Shown: positions 1 through 11,835, counted from the stretch's first letter. The stretch: DNA of 64,000 nt from Chrysomallon squamiferum (GCA_012295275.1 CM022673.1:28563636-28627635), one strand, 5' to 3'. Numbers and translations are program-made. The notes: a model not told the origin generated them from the letters alone.

Positions 1-65
1 ATGTGCCCATTATACGAGAACACACTAAGCAGATAACTAACTATACAGGCGTATACTGAGTTAGG

Positions 66-92
66 AGTGAGTGAGTGAGTGAGTGAGTGAGT

Positions 93-134
<42 letters not shown>

Positions 135-235
135 CAGGGAGGGAGAGGGAGGGAGAGAGAGGGAGGGGGAGAGGGAGAGGGAGGGAGGGGGGGGGGGGAG
201 GGAGGGAGAGGGAGAGAGTCACACAGAGACAGACA
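66..235 (+). repeat. Purine-rich low-complexity tract
   Basis: (GAGT)n passes into (GA)n and then (GGGA)n. The minus-strand Pro/Ser/Leu frame over it is a repeat artefact. Confidence 0.97.
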
Positions 236-1299
236 GATAGACAGACAGCAACATTTACACATCTATAACCTGAAATCTAGGTATTAATAATTATGGACCT
301 TTTATCTTCAGACACTAAACGGAACCGTTACACAGTATTTTAGTCTTTCAGAAAAAATTTGACTGTTTATTTTATTTTCCTAGATATATATGTCACTATG
401 ACGCGTACAACACGTTTTTTTTTTCAATTGACTTCTCTGAATGGAAACGGTCAATTTTTCTATTGTCTCTGTGACAGAAAACTGGCGTATTGACAAGTGC
501 CGTGGCAGACTTCGAAACTAATCTGACAACAGCGCCGTTCATGCATACATTTAGTGTTGTATTGAATTAACACAGAGTTATTGATTATATTTCTGTGGGT
601 GCATGCTTTACTTATTCAGCATACAGAGCGAAAATGGAAAATACATCTATAAAACACAAAATGTAGAGGTTCGTTTTAAACCTTTGGTTGAAGTAGTGGT
701 TGAAGTCTACCAACAGCTTCATTCTGGTAGATGCTGGCTTCGTGTCGTTATTCTATTTATAAATAATTCCCATACCAAAAATTACCGGACTTATGAGATA
801 ATGAAACAAAAATCGAGTGGATTATGTTGTCACAAAAGAGCCTACTGCTTGACAAACCTGATACCACAGTAAGGCAAAAATTTATAACCTTCATCAATAT
901 TGTATTCCTCCCCTTGGTACCCAGAGTCACTTCTGAGGTCTAGCGTGTGGGTATTGTATTTCCTTTCAAATCTAATAAGCTATAGCTGTCCTTGATATGA
1001 AAAAAAATCTATAACTGCTGCGTTCTGTATTAATTATTACTGACTAGCATTTTTGTCGTCGTCTAACTTCTTACGTGTAAACGTTTTTGTTCATTCCGTG
1101 TTTCCAGTCGTTTCCTGTCTACAGGGAAGTGCACATAATCCGTCCCTTGCGTTTAATCGAAACAAATTAGTCCAGCATGTGGCTGAATCAGATTTCTTCT
1201 TGGTTTACTGTAATAATGTCCTCCTGATTGAATGGCGCCAAAAAACCGTTAATTAAAAATGTCGAGTTAAAACCATTTCTTTCAGTCAAATACAGACGC

Positions 1300-1556
<257 letters not shown>

Positions 1557-1671
1557 ATCTTCTTTCTATTTATCTATCTATACATGTATGTATATTTACA
1601 GAAGCGTTAATGGAAAAAAAAAAAATAATAGTAATACACACACATATGCATACTTACATACATACATGTAT

Positions 1672-1752
1672 AATTATTATTATTATTGTTGTTGTTGTTG
1701 TTGTTGTTGTTGCTACTGCTGCGAACACTGCTGCTGCTGCTGTTGCTGTAGT
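1672..1752 (+). repeat. (ATT)n-(GTT)n-(GCT)n composite
   Basis: Three adjacent trinucleotide arrays share a TNT backbone, as if point changes had been spread by slippage. Confidence 0.9.
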
Positions 1753-2426
1753 AATGACGCGTGACAAGCCACACACGGTTGTTGTAATGTTTTATGCATC
1801 TCGTTTTATCTGTCGTCGGCTTGTAACATCAGACGTCTGTGTGGTTTGAAGCATCACATGCTGACAAATGAAGATTGTTTCTAATGATATGGCGATTTAA
1901 TGACTGAGGCCAGCAGATGTTACACGAAATACATACATACATACATATATACATACATATATATATATATATATACGACATAACAATATAAAGTGTGCAC
2001 CAAACACTTTCTTATTTAGGCTATACAAAATAAATATTTGTTTAATATTCATTTCAACGATTTTTAATCTATTATGTTTTTGTTTTATTTATAATTTTTA
2101 TAACTTTTTTTTTTTTTTTTGTAGTTGGTGAGAGAGGTTTATTTATTTATTTATTTATTTTGTATGTAGAAAAAAGGGGTGTGCATGGTATTCATGATTC
2201 TGTTAGCTTTGATAGGAAGGATCATTGAAAGCTTCCAGTTAAATCATGAGAAATGGTTCGTCCATGATTGCAGAATGACTATAAAAGACTGCGCTTTGTT
2301 TAAGGATTATAAACTTTATCTCAAGAGATTTATTTCTTCTTTTTCTCATTCTTTTCAAAAATTATCCAGGTCCACTTCACAGGTCGGTGGGGTCGGGAAA
2401 CATTTTTTTTTTTTTAATATCTCTCC

Positions 2427-2458
2427 TTACTTATTTATTTATTTATTTATTTATGTAT

Positions 2459-2513
<55 letters not shown>
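2427..2513 (+). repeat. (TTTA)n microsatellite
   Basis: About 21 tandem TTTA units with one G interruption. A shorter TTTA run lies at 2,140-2,160. Confidence 0.97.
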
Positions 2514-2998
2514 TATGCTTAGGTGGATGTTATTTCCCTTTTTTATGCAAGCACGTTCATGCATATTGGCATAATTATATTCGTGTTTGTCTCTGTGTCT
2601 CTGATTAGCCTTTCTGTTTTGATTCCTTTTTAATTTATATTTATATTTTATCTCTTCTCAGTTCAAAGTTTATATCTGTCTCTATACCTAAAATATCTGT
2701 CTCTGTTTATCTCCGTTTCATTTGTCATTTGTCTGCCTGTCTTTCTCTCATTTTCCATTATGTTTGCAAGTTGGTGCCATTAAAAAGCCTCCCGAGAATA
2801 TCGCATGTTTGAATAATCTGTATATTCATGTGAATTAAGTAACATTATTATTAGTTGTGCCATTATTTCATATATCAATAACAGAGAAAAAAAGGAAGCT
2901 GTAATTTAATATTAAGTTCGTTCATCGTGTTCTGAATATCAATAATTTTATATTTCTAAACAATGAACACCTATTTGCGACACATTTAAGTAATAAAT

Positions 2999-3002
<4 letters not shown>

Positions 3003-3068
<66 letters not shown>
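3003..3068 (+). repeat. (CT)n microsatellite
   Basis: Uninterrupted CT dinucleotides over about 66 bases. Confidence 0.98.
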
Positions 3069-3070
<2 letters not shown>

Positions 3071-3179
3071 TATGAGCTATGCAATTTTATAATCCAAGGG
3101 AAATCACTATGTTTGCGGGCTTTTCGGAGTTGTTTCCCTTACAGTGGAACACATCAATTTATTACCACTTCTACCCCAC

Positions 3180-3290
3180 TCCTGCTACTACTACTACAAC
3201 AACTACTACAACTACTACTATTATTACTACTGCTACTACTACTACTACTATTGCTACTACTAATTCTGCTGTTACTATTACTACTAAAGC
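3180..3290 (+). repeat. (ACT)n imperfect microsatellite
   Basis: ACT units with AAC, ATT and GCT interruptions. It gives spurious poly-Thr and poly-Leu frames. Confidence 0.92.
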
Positions 3291-3548
3291 TTTACTTTTA
3301 CGACAGTTATGAACCACTGTGATGATTTGAATCACTACTGTAATAATAACGATCTGATCCCTAATTGTTTAAGTTAAAATCAGCCGATCATCTTTATTCA
3401 GGTATAACCTTCGTCAGTGATGGAAATGGGTTTTGTGATCTGTTATTAATTTAATTTGTACATGGTTTGCTTGCTGCAAATAATGATACAACTACACTGG
3501 AATTCCTTCCTGCTTTCCTTTTCCTAATATTAATAATAATACTATCAA

Positions 3549-3555
3549 TAATAAA

Positions 3556-3612
<57 letters not shown>
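3549..3612 (+). repeat. (AAT)n microsatellite
   Basis: About 21 AAT units, followed by an A/G-rich tract to about 3,700. Confidence 0.96.
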
Positions 3613-4699
3613 TAGAACGATAGCAGTAGAAAAGGAAGAAAACGAAGAAGAATAAAGTGATAGAAAAGAAATTCAAAAAAAAAAAGAAAAAAAGGAGAAT
3701 AATATATAGGCCAACAAAATAAATAAAACGAAAAAGAATAAAATTTATGTTTAAAAGCTCGATCAATAGAACAAATGCAGAAAAAGGATTGATTTTCTAA
3801 CTGACTTCGTGACATTTCTTGAAATATAGGCGTATTGTCTTTTTAATATTTATATATATATATATATATATATGGATTTCTTACGTTTACCTTTACAAAA
3901 CTGTTGTGTTTATTGACCTGCGTTAAAATTAGTTTTAAACCTTTCTCAGTGGTTTCAAAATGCTTAGGACGTGAAAGTGTATTGCAAGAAAATAAAAATA
4001 AAAAATAAAGTAAACATCATAAATAAATAAAAACTTACTTCCTTTTGATTTATTAGCAAGCTTGATACAGAATAACCTCTCTGTAAACACACAATATGTT
4101 CTTTGTCTCCTGGTTGTGAATTATATGTGTATTTGTCAGTTAATTTGTTTCATGTTTGAAAACTAATAAAAAAAAAATATCAGTATCTCATGATGGCTTT
4201 TGTTTTGTTTTTCTTTCGTCATTATCATATTAAACAAGCAACAGATTTGACACCTGTTGTTACTCAATATTAAATATATGTTTTTAGACAATATTCATTC
4301 GTTTATTTATATATTTATTTTTTCATTATTTCATGTATGCATACATTTATTCTTTCATTCTTTCATTCATACATACATTCATTCTTTTATTTATTTATTT
4401 ACTTATTTATTTATTCATTCATTCATTCATTCGGCAAGAGACGGCAATGCTTGTCACATACGTATTTGTCGTAATCGTTTATTTATAAAGTGAAAACTCA
4501 GGCCAGTTTATAAAACAAAATATTTTATTCAACCAACTAAAATGTAAACAACAAAGTGCAACACTGCTTATCACAGAGATCTAAGCGTCAACACAAATAA
4601 CACAGTCAACTGTAATCAACAGTGAAACAACTGCAAATAACATAAACATGTTACTAATAAAACCAAAACAAAACTAACATGTAATCTGAATAAAAGAAA

Positions 4700-5716
4700 A
4701 AACAAACAATCGTATTATTTTGGATATCAACGTAAATCAAAGTATCTGTATCGTTTGAAATTCAAAGTAAACCTGAAATGAGCAGTTGTATAATTTAGAT
4801 TTCAGTATTATATCAAAACAAATAATGATATAGTTTGGATATCACTGTAGACAAAAACAAGTATATCATTTGGATATCAGTATAAACCAAAACGCAACGA
4901 TATCACTTGGATGTCAAGGGAGACCAGAACAAGCAGATATGTTTTAGATATCAGTATATATCAGATAAAACAACATCATTTGATATCAATGTAAATACAA
5001 GATACAAAGATCCGTATCTTTCGAATAATTGTTACTGTAAAGGAAAATAAATATATTATTTGGATATCAGTATAAATAAGAAAACAATCAACTGTATATA
5101 TTGGATATCAGTGGACTCTAAACAAACAGTTACATGGATATCTTTTGAAAATGATTACACTATTTAGATAACAGAGTAAATCTAATGAATACCTATCAAG
5201 ATATAAACGTGAAAAAAAAAGAAGAAGAAGAAAAAAAAAGGAGAAACCGCTATAAATATTATGTTGATATCAAAGTAAGAAAAAAAAATTCAAGAAGTTT
5301 ATAAATCACTTAAAGTAACACGTGATCCAGAGTAAGTACACGTCTTCTCGATGTGAGTATAAACAAATATAAACTGTAATATCATTTAGTTATCAGTGTA
5401 AATCAAAACGACAACAGGTATATAATTTGGATATCTATGTAAACACACATGATACATTAGCATTAGCACTGGCGTGACATACTTTATTGTTGAAATATTG
5501 TTCAATGACCAAGCAATGAAAACACTCTTCTAAAGACATACCAAAACAAACAATTATCAGTTATATATTATGTTTTATATAGCAGTGTAAATGTGCATTA
5601 AATACGTTTCTCAATTAAACAACATGAATCCGTTGGTCAGAGGGGAAAAAAAAAAATTAATAAAATAAATAAATGAAAGAAAAAAAGACAACAAAATTAA
5701 AAAAAAAGAAAGAAAG

Positions 5717-5756
<40 letters not shown>

Positions 5757-5930
5757 AGAGAGAAATATAAATAATTATATAATCATTTTGGTATCAATGT
5801 TAAAATAAAAATAAATGTATATATTATTTACCAGTGTAAATAATTAGTATATTTGTCATATACATTATTTTTCTGATTGTATGAATCAGAACACAGCTAA
5901 TCATATATCCAGTGGATGTGATTGTAAATA
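4700..5930 (+). repeat. Degenerate satellite-like array with TTGGATATCAGTGTAAA core
   Basis: Variants of a TTGGATATCAGTGTAAAYC core occur about 18-20 times, spaced roughly 33-50 bases apart at first and more loosely later (for example near 4721, 4836, 4869, 4909, 4943, 5060, 5101, 5387, 5428 and 5789). The linkers are A-rich (caaaacaa). Copies are diverged, so simple-repeat masking may miss the array. Confidence 0.7.
5690..5760 (+). repeat. Poly-A/AAAG tract
   Basis: A long A run (over 40 bases) with AAAG edges interrupts the GATATC-core array. It could be the tail of a retroposed copy, but no body was recognised. Confidence 0.85.
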
Positions 5931-6929
5931 ATGATTATCTACATAAGACATATTTCCTACCAGAAGCTCAATGCCTGCGATGTTGACGATAACAAGAGAT
6001 GCTAGTGATACAGATGTGTGCTGGAGTAGAAAATCACTGTTTTTATACACACAGGAAGTACAAGAATGATTACCATTAGGAAACTGACGTAATCTTGTTT
6101 TTAATTTTGAACAAAGAGTTGACATTTAATTACGCCTTTTTTTTTGTTTTTTTTTTGTATATATGTTTCTTTTTTTTGTTTTGTTCTTTTACACTGTTTT
6201 AAAATATTTCATATATATATATATATATATGTTATTATTTTACTTGATAAAGATAACTGAAAAGATATTGTCAAAACAGACCACGAACGAATGAAATTTC
6301 AGAAACAGACTTAGAAGACTTAGGAGGCTGACCGAAAGCTGAGATACAGACTATTACACACACAGATATAAAAAAGAAAAGAAGAAGAAGAAAAGCAAAG
6401 ACCGAACGTATCATAAAAAAACAAAGACTACAATAACTGAAACAATGTACAATGAAAGAAGCCATGTTATTTGACTACCGAATAACTTTTTCATACATTC
6501 TTTCCAAAACAACCATAAATATTAACCCAACCAAAATTAAAGGTTCCTCCTCGTCCATGATAGATATTAAACCTAATTATATTAAATCTGTGAGTTCATA
6601 TCTCCAAGGCAGAAGGAACTTTTCCGTGAAATTAATATCCTTCGTGTTTACGTGAGTTGCGAGATCGATATATAGATTTATAAATAATTTCATTATTTGC
6701 AACCTTCGCAAAGATTCTCTCCAGCAAATGACATATTAAAATTATTCAGAGTTACTAAAAGAAATTAAAGTGAAATGAAGCAAATATTAGTTTATATTCA
6801 GAAGAAGGCTGTGGTAGCGGGGAATGTTATAAAATATTAATAAATATTATTATATAAGGATATAAATATCTTAGGACCGGTCGATGAAGCGAACGCTTTA
6901 ATCATTGATCGCCGGATAAATTTCTGTGT

Positions 6930-7580
6930 GGTTCTCGAGTCCTTTGTTTCGCTCAGTGACAGTTATATATGTATATTTGGTATGAGAAATCTTTATTCCA
7001 TTGACAGTCCGGTAAATGTAATGCATAATAAACGTGACTCTTTTATATATATTATTTTTCTTTTTTTACTTGGAAAATGGCTTTGTCTGTTGACGTCAGG
7101 TAAAGATTTACCTATGACAAGCCTGCACACTGAATCTCAAATCTTTACATTTAGAATGCTTTGACTGTTTACAGCCAGATGAATGTTGCCTGTAGAAAAG
7201 GCTTCTCGTTGAAAGTCACGTAAATTCTTGGGTGTAAAAAAAGCTTTGTCCGTTAATTCGGTGGTGAAGTCTTGTGCTTAGAATATCCATTGCACTAATA
7301 AAAAATTCTTGAATCTGGAAGTTGTTGCTGTTGTTGTATGTATTTTTTGTTTTGTTTTCGTTTTGTTGTTGTTGTTGTTTTTGCACTGTTCGAAAGATAC
7401 ATTTTTTATTTAGAATGGTTTTTGCCGTTGACATTGGAACTGGTTAAGAATGCTTTGTTCTTTGATACCTAAATGTTTTAAAGCCTTACTTGCTGATATT
7501 CAGTTAACTGTGACATTTAACCGTCAGATAAATGACTACATATTAAAACACACCAGTACACATTTTCGATTAACTGATAC
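6930..7580 (+). repeat. Degenerate tandem array, GCTTTGTCYGTTGACAGTCAGGTAAATG core
   Basis: Related phrases recur: ccattgacagtccggtaaatg (~6,999), ggctttgtctgttgacgtcaggtaaa (~7,079), atgctttgactgtttacagccagatgaatg (~7,157), aaagctttgtccgttaattcgg (~7,239), gaatggtttttgccgttgac (~7,415) and gaatgctttgttctttgatacc (~7,450). Spacing is irregular at about 40-175 bases. Function unknown. Confidence 0.5.
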
Positions 7581-7845
7581 AATATAACATATCTGTGCCA
7601 GAAAAACACGCTTTTAAATGGAGCTTGTCAACACGACAAACATGAACCGAGTGAAGTTGGAAATGCACTATTACTGCAAAACTAAACACACAGTACTTTT
7701 AACAACCTTTGTGAATACATTTTATACAACTAACGTTAACAAAGCAGTCGATTAAGAAAACTAATGAGTATTTCGTAACCATCAAACATTTAACGTAACA
7801 ATCACTCACTCACCATACGTAAATAAAACATTCATTATGAACATC

Positions 7846-7846
<1 letters not shown>

Positions 7847-7897
<51 letters not shown>

Positions 7898-7910
7898 GTA
7901 ATAATAATAT
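7847..7910 (+). repeat. (AAT)n microsatellite
   Basis: About 20 AAT units with one AGT interruption. Confidence 0.95.
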
Positions 7911-8299
7911 ATTCGTCATTGGTTTATCATAATAAATGGAGACAAGACTAAACATAACTTAAATACATAGTTTGATGTTCTTAGCCTAATACTTTTTAGT
8001 GACCAGATGGCAATACCACACAACTCTGGCCTCAGTAGATCTTGGTCACTGCGTTCCCGTAGATTTCTTAAGAAGTGTTACAAGTGTTTTCGTCTGTGGT
8101 AATTATGTGCCACTGAAGCCATTCAAAACTGAGTTGTATAGTTATTAAAGATCTATGAATACTATAACCCCCTCCCCTATTCCCTTAAGCTAAGTGCGCA
8201 TGTACTAAATGTATAAAAAAAAAAAAAAAAAAAGCTAGGAACACAACCGCCGGTTTTCGTGTTTTCTCTTCTGTTTTACTTCTGGATATATTATATCTT

Positions 8300-8305
8300 T
8301 TTAAT
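8300..8305 (-). promoter_or_regulatory. Possible ATTAAA polyadenylation signal of gene 1
   Basis: On the sense (minus) strand an ATTAAA lies about 105 bases after the stop codon. No canonical AATAAA was seen closer. A plain variant hexamer in AT-rich DNA is weak evidence. Confidence 0.25.
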
Positions 8306-8410
8306 TTGATTCTTTTTTTTTTTTTTTTTTTCTTAATATTTCAGAAGAGGCGTTCATATCTGTACAAAAACATGGATTAAAAACAGTGAACCACACACAA
8401 CACGTCAGTC

Positions 8411-9096
8411 TTACAAGTCAATCGAACGAGAAACGTCATTCCGGAGCTCCCCGCACTTGCCGTCGCCCGCCGGATAAATCTTGAGATGCAAGTCACGTGG
8501 CTTCACTTTGTAGATGTCCTGGAGGAGGGTTTCCAGCTGGAGGATGGGGGCCACGATGACGGGGCTGTTGATCATGTTGCGGGCGTACATCGCGAACGAT
8601 TCGACCACGTCGTTCTCTCGCACGCAGCACACGGCCGTCCAGAACAGGAAGGGTACGTTGACGTCGTACCCGATGGTCTCCGCGGGATTCGACGACGGCA
8701 CCGCGCCCGAGACGACGTACAGTGCAGCGCTGTCGGTGTCGTTGGAGCGGTCGGACGACGACGTGGTAGTAGTCGTAGCGATGTGGCACCGACGCACGGC
8801 GTATTTTCGAATCTGCCGGATGCCTTGACGCCAGGCGGTGTAGAGAGACGCGTGCATGGGAGCCGTGTTCGTCAGAGCGAACGTCGACAACTTGGCGTCC
8901 ACGTCTCCGTTGATGAGCTCCGGCCAGACGAGGTGCGCGAGGCGGTAGCCGGACAGTTCGTAGTCCACTGGAAGCGCCTGCTTCATGCCCAGCGCGCACT
9001 CCCAGTCGCGTGCGCACTTCGATATGTCCGACATGGTTGCCATTCCGCGCTGCTTCTCGTAGAACCACGTGTACGTCAGCACGTTCTCCACTAGAC
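8411..9096 (-). CDS. Gene 1 coding exon 12 (terminal): Endonuclease_NS C-terminal half
   Basis: Residues 591-818 and stop TAA. The exon starts GLVENVLTYTWFYE. It then carries SGYRLAHLVWPE where the family has (Y)DRGHL-x-P: the His is kept (H645) but Asp, Arg and Gly are replaced by Arg642, Leu643 and Ala644. N667 in TFALTNTAP fits the conserved metal-binding Asn. The Glu usually found four residues after the Trp of the next helix is Ile683. A low-complexity Thr/Ser insert (~698-705) precedes ALYVVSGAVPS and VPFLFWTAVCC, both typical of ENDOD1-type proteins. The exon is strikingly GC-rich compared with its flanks, which also keeps long antisense frames open. Activity is doubtful; the fold assignment is firm. 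Confidence 0.9.
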
Positions 9097-9340
9097 CTGG
9101 AAAGTAATTTTATAAATGATGTGTTGAGCATGATTTTTTTTAATTTTTTTTTTCTGCTGGAGAAACCTGTACAAAAATCATTATTTGAAAATGAATTTGT
9201 TTAAAGTATGACGAATAACGGGTTTCAGCTGAAACTTTTAAAGCATTTGTTTTAATTTCAGGGCAGTAAATTGTACTGCAAGATAATCTTACTACAATCA
9301 TAATAATAACAGTCTGTTCGTAATAAAATAAAGATTGAAG

Positions 9341-9360
9341 ACTCTCTCTCTCTCTCTCTG

Positions 9361-9414
<54 letters not shown>
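9341..9414 (+). repeat. (CT)n-(AC)n in the last intron of gene 1
   Basis: CT dinucleotides are followed by a nearly pure AC array. On the sense strand it reads (GT)n then (GA)n, shortly after the donor at 9435. Confidence 0.96.
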
Positions 9415-9435
9415 TAAAGCCTCAAAGCATCATAC

Positions 9436-9927
9436 CTCGTTCAATCATGTATGGAGTATGGGGCCAGGAGTCATCACTTAGAAAGGTGACTTTGGCCAGA
9501 GATGCCACTGGGATTCTGTTTTTCGTGTCGAAGATTGTACCATAGTACGCGTTCTTGTAGCCAAACGCTCTTCCGTACTTGCTCTCTTTCGCAAACCTCT
9601 GACATATAAACGAATACTGCGAGTCGATTTCCGACAGACCGCTTGGAATTCTGCTGCCGTAGATGAAATCAATCCAGCACTTGTGCGCGAAGTCGCCAAG
9701 ATTTCGTTGTTTTCGCGCCATTTTCGATCCTTTGCATTTCCGGGTAGTTTTGCAGATTTCCTGAAGGTGGCGCTTGCAAACGAGTTGCGGTGTGCTGAGT
9801 ACAAGGAACAGATCCGGTTTGTCGCACCATTTCCGGATGTGACCTTTAGAAATGACCTGCACTAAACTGAACTGCGAGAAAACCATTTTGCCTCGTTTTA
9901 GATCGAACAACGAGTAGGTACACTGGC
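9436..9927 (-). CDS. Gene 1 coding exon 11: Cys-rich segment and N-terminal half of ENDOD1-like nuclease
   Basis: Residues ~427-590. The first ~75 residues hold CTYSLFD, WCDKP, LVCKRHLQEIC and RKCKG and belong to no family I recognise. From DFAHKCWIDFIYGSRIP onward the sequence follows the N-terminal half of vertebrate and invertebrate ENDOD1-type proteins: C-x-FF/FIYG-x-P, then YSFICQRF, then YYGTIFDTKNRIPVASLAKV, ending with WPHTPYMIE. The DT-x-x-RIP strand is the hallmark of this subfamily. The acceptor is a long poly-pyrimidine tract ending tttcag; the donor G|gtatga splits a Gly codon shared with the last exon. Short reading frames on other strands here are shadows. Confidence 0.88.
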
Positions 9928-10522
9928 CTGAAAAAAAAAAATGTATGTATGTATGTATCTATGTGTGTGTGTGTGTGTGTATATATATATTATTTTAATA
10001 AAATATAATTTCAAAATTAAATGTCGCTAATCATCAAACTGTATAGACTCTAATAACAGTTTTTAAAAACAGAACTTAATTCCAGTACAGAAAACAAAAA
10101 AACAAACCAAAAGAGAAAAATATTTTGTTATTGTCTGCACCAGCTTACAAGAAATACACGACTGTGAGCATAAATAAATTTAGATGTAGTAGTAATTGTT
10201 CTTCGAATGGTCAGAGAGCACAAAAAGATACCGATATTAAAAATAATTCAATACCACGGCGTGTGATAAACACACGCGAGAAGAAACAGAGGACTGTTTT
10301 CGACAGCTGCTATAATCTTCACTATTCAAATCCCAACACTGCTTAATAGCACGGATAATGTAGTTTTTACATGAACCAAATTAATAAAAAGCGATTCCTA
10401 TAGTTCAGTCTATTGATAAAAGAAAAGACGAGAATGTGAAAAACAAATTAGATTACTGCATAGCAGGATTAATATCGTTGAATCGATTTGCTGTAAAAAG
10501 AACAGGTGTCATGTATACTCAC

Positions 10523-10552
10523 CTTCATTAGCTGCTGCCCCAAATACCATAT
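10523..10552 (-). CDS. Gene 1 coding exon 10: 30-nt micro-exon
   Basis: This is a ten-codon symmetrical phase-1 micro-exon. On the sense strand it is bounded by gttttcag and G|gtgagt, both strong signals. It encodes MVFGAAANE plus split Gly/Asp codons. It joins the TSP1-like exon to the long exon at 9927 without changing frame. Being so small, it depends on the splice signals alone for support. Confidence 0.62.
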
Positions 10553-10633
10553 CTGAAAACAAAATTTACCAAATATAGCCATCGCTAGGAAGGTGTTATT
10601 CATTTTCATTAACTGTTAAGTGATATTGTTGTT

Positions 10634-10639
10634 ATTGCA

Positions 10640-10687
<48 letters not shown>

Positions 10688-10707
10688 GTTGTTGTTGTTG
10701 TTGTTGC
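10634..10707 (+). repeat. (ATT)n-(GTT)n
   Basis: ATT units pass into GTT units. Located in the intron before the 30-nt micro-exon. The minus-strand poly-Asn frame is an artefact. Confidence 0.95.
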
Positions 10708-11107
10708 TTCTGTCGTTGTAGTAGTTGTTGATGTTTTCATTGTTATTCTTGTTACTACTGGCGATACTATTTGCACTCTTCATTTTTAGTTTCGCTACCA
10801 GTAAAGTTGCGAACAATATTATTATTACAAAGCTGCAAATATCACAGCCCTTTGGACGTGTTAAAATATACATTTATTAAATCAACTTAGTAAATGTAAG
10901 CTTCACGTAACCATAAGACTTAGTTACATTAACTCGCTAATTCTCAGTATGTTTTCAGAAATACAGCAAGATGCAAATATAATTATACGAGAATAGAACG
11001 GTGACCTTTTATCAAAGAAGAAAAAGAAAATGCTTATTTTTTGTTCCATAATTTAATGTAACACGACATCAGAAACATTGTTTTTGTTTTCGTTTCGTTA
11101 TTATTAT

Positions 11108-11115
11108 TATCTCAT

Positions 11116-11158
<43 letters not shown>

Positions 11159-11178
11159 TTATTATTATTATTATTATC
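11108..11178 (+). repeat. (ATTT)n-(ATT)n
   Basis: Tetra- then trinucleotide array in a gene 1 intron. Confidence 0.95.
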
Positions 11179-11592
11179 TCTTGTTTTGTTTTTCTTCTGG
11201 AACTTACTATTCAGGTAAAAATAGATTATCATAAAAAGTGTTGGATGAAGTGTAGGAAGATATTAGTGGTGAAAAGATGACAAACCGAAAGTAAAAATCT
11301 AATTGCAATTCGAGATGACTGTTTATTTGATAGACTGTGAATTTTATATTCATTTTTTATTTTTATTTTTATTTTGTTTGTCTACACGTGTATTTTCTTT
11401 GCTTTTGGCGCTCATACAAAATGAGAATTATACATTACAAAAACAGTATAGATCTAAGGAAAACTACTTATGCAACAGTCAGGACTAATAATCTTACTGT
11501 AATATAATATTTTCATTTCCTTTAATTTTATTTTGTATTATTTTACTTCTTATTTCTCTCTTTTATACATTAACAAACAGAATACGTGTTAC

Positions 11593-11835
11593 CAGAATTA
11601 GGTGTGTCGCGAATATCTATTCCGTCGCACTGGTATTCGAACTTGCTTGCTCCTGTTCCATTCCACAAACGGCACGTTCCAACCTCGTGGATGCTGCAGG
11701 ATTTCACTTCAATTCTTGGCCCGTTACACGAAGCAATTTTACCGAGAGACGTTCCTTCTAAGTGACATGACCGGAACCGGATGTCGACGTCACCGGAAGC
11801 GATCCATGGCGACCATTTGCTCCAGTAAGCTTTGG
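11593..11835 (-). CDS. Gene 1 coding exon 9: thrombospondin type-1-like module
   Basis: This 81-codon symmetrical phase-1 exon runs from acceptor acacag to donor G|gtaaca. It opens with YWSKWSPW, the W-x2-W-x2-W ladder that in TSP1 repeats binds glycans and is often C-mannosylated. It continues with the Arg-containing RFRSC strand and Cys at CNG and KSC. The usual first two cysteines after the Trp ladder are missing (WIASGD where CxxxC is expected), so the repeat is atypical. After the TSP1 part comes CRLWNGTGASKFEYQC, an unrecognised segment with a sequon, which begins the region leading to the nuclease. The exon is visibly GC-richer than its AT-rich introns. Confidence 0.78.

Noticed and set aside
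5901-6125. 74-codon minus frame starting MSTLCSKLKTRLRQF
   Set aside because: No splice context, no domain and lies at the end of the degenerate GATATC array.
8486-9094. Long open frames of 200 or more codons on the plus strand and in the second minus frame across gene 1 exon 12
   Set aside because: They are shadows of a GC-rich coding exon; only the minus frame from 9096 to 8411 matches a protein family and has fitting splice junctions.
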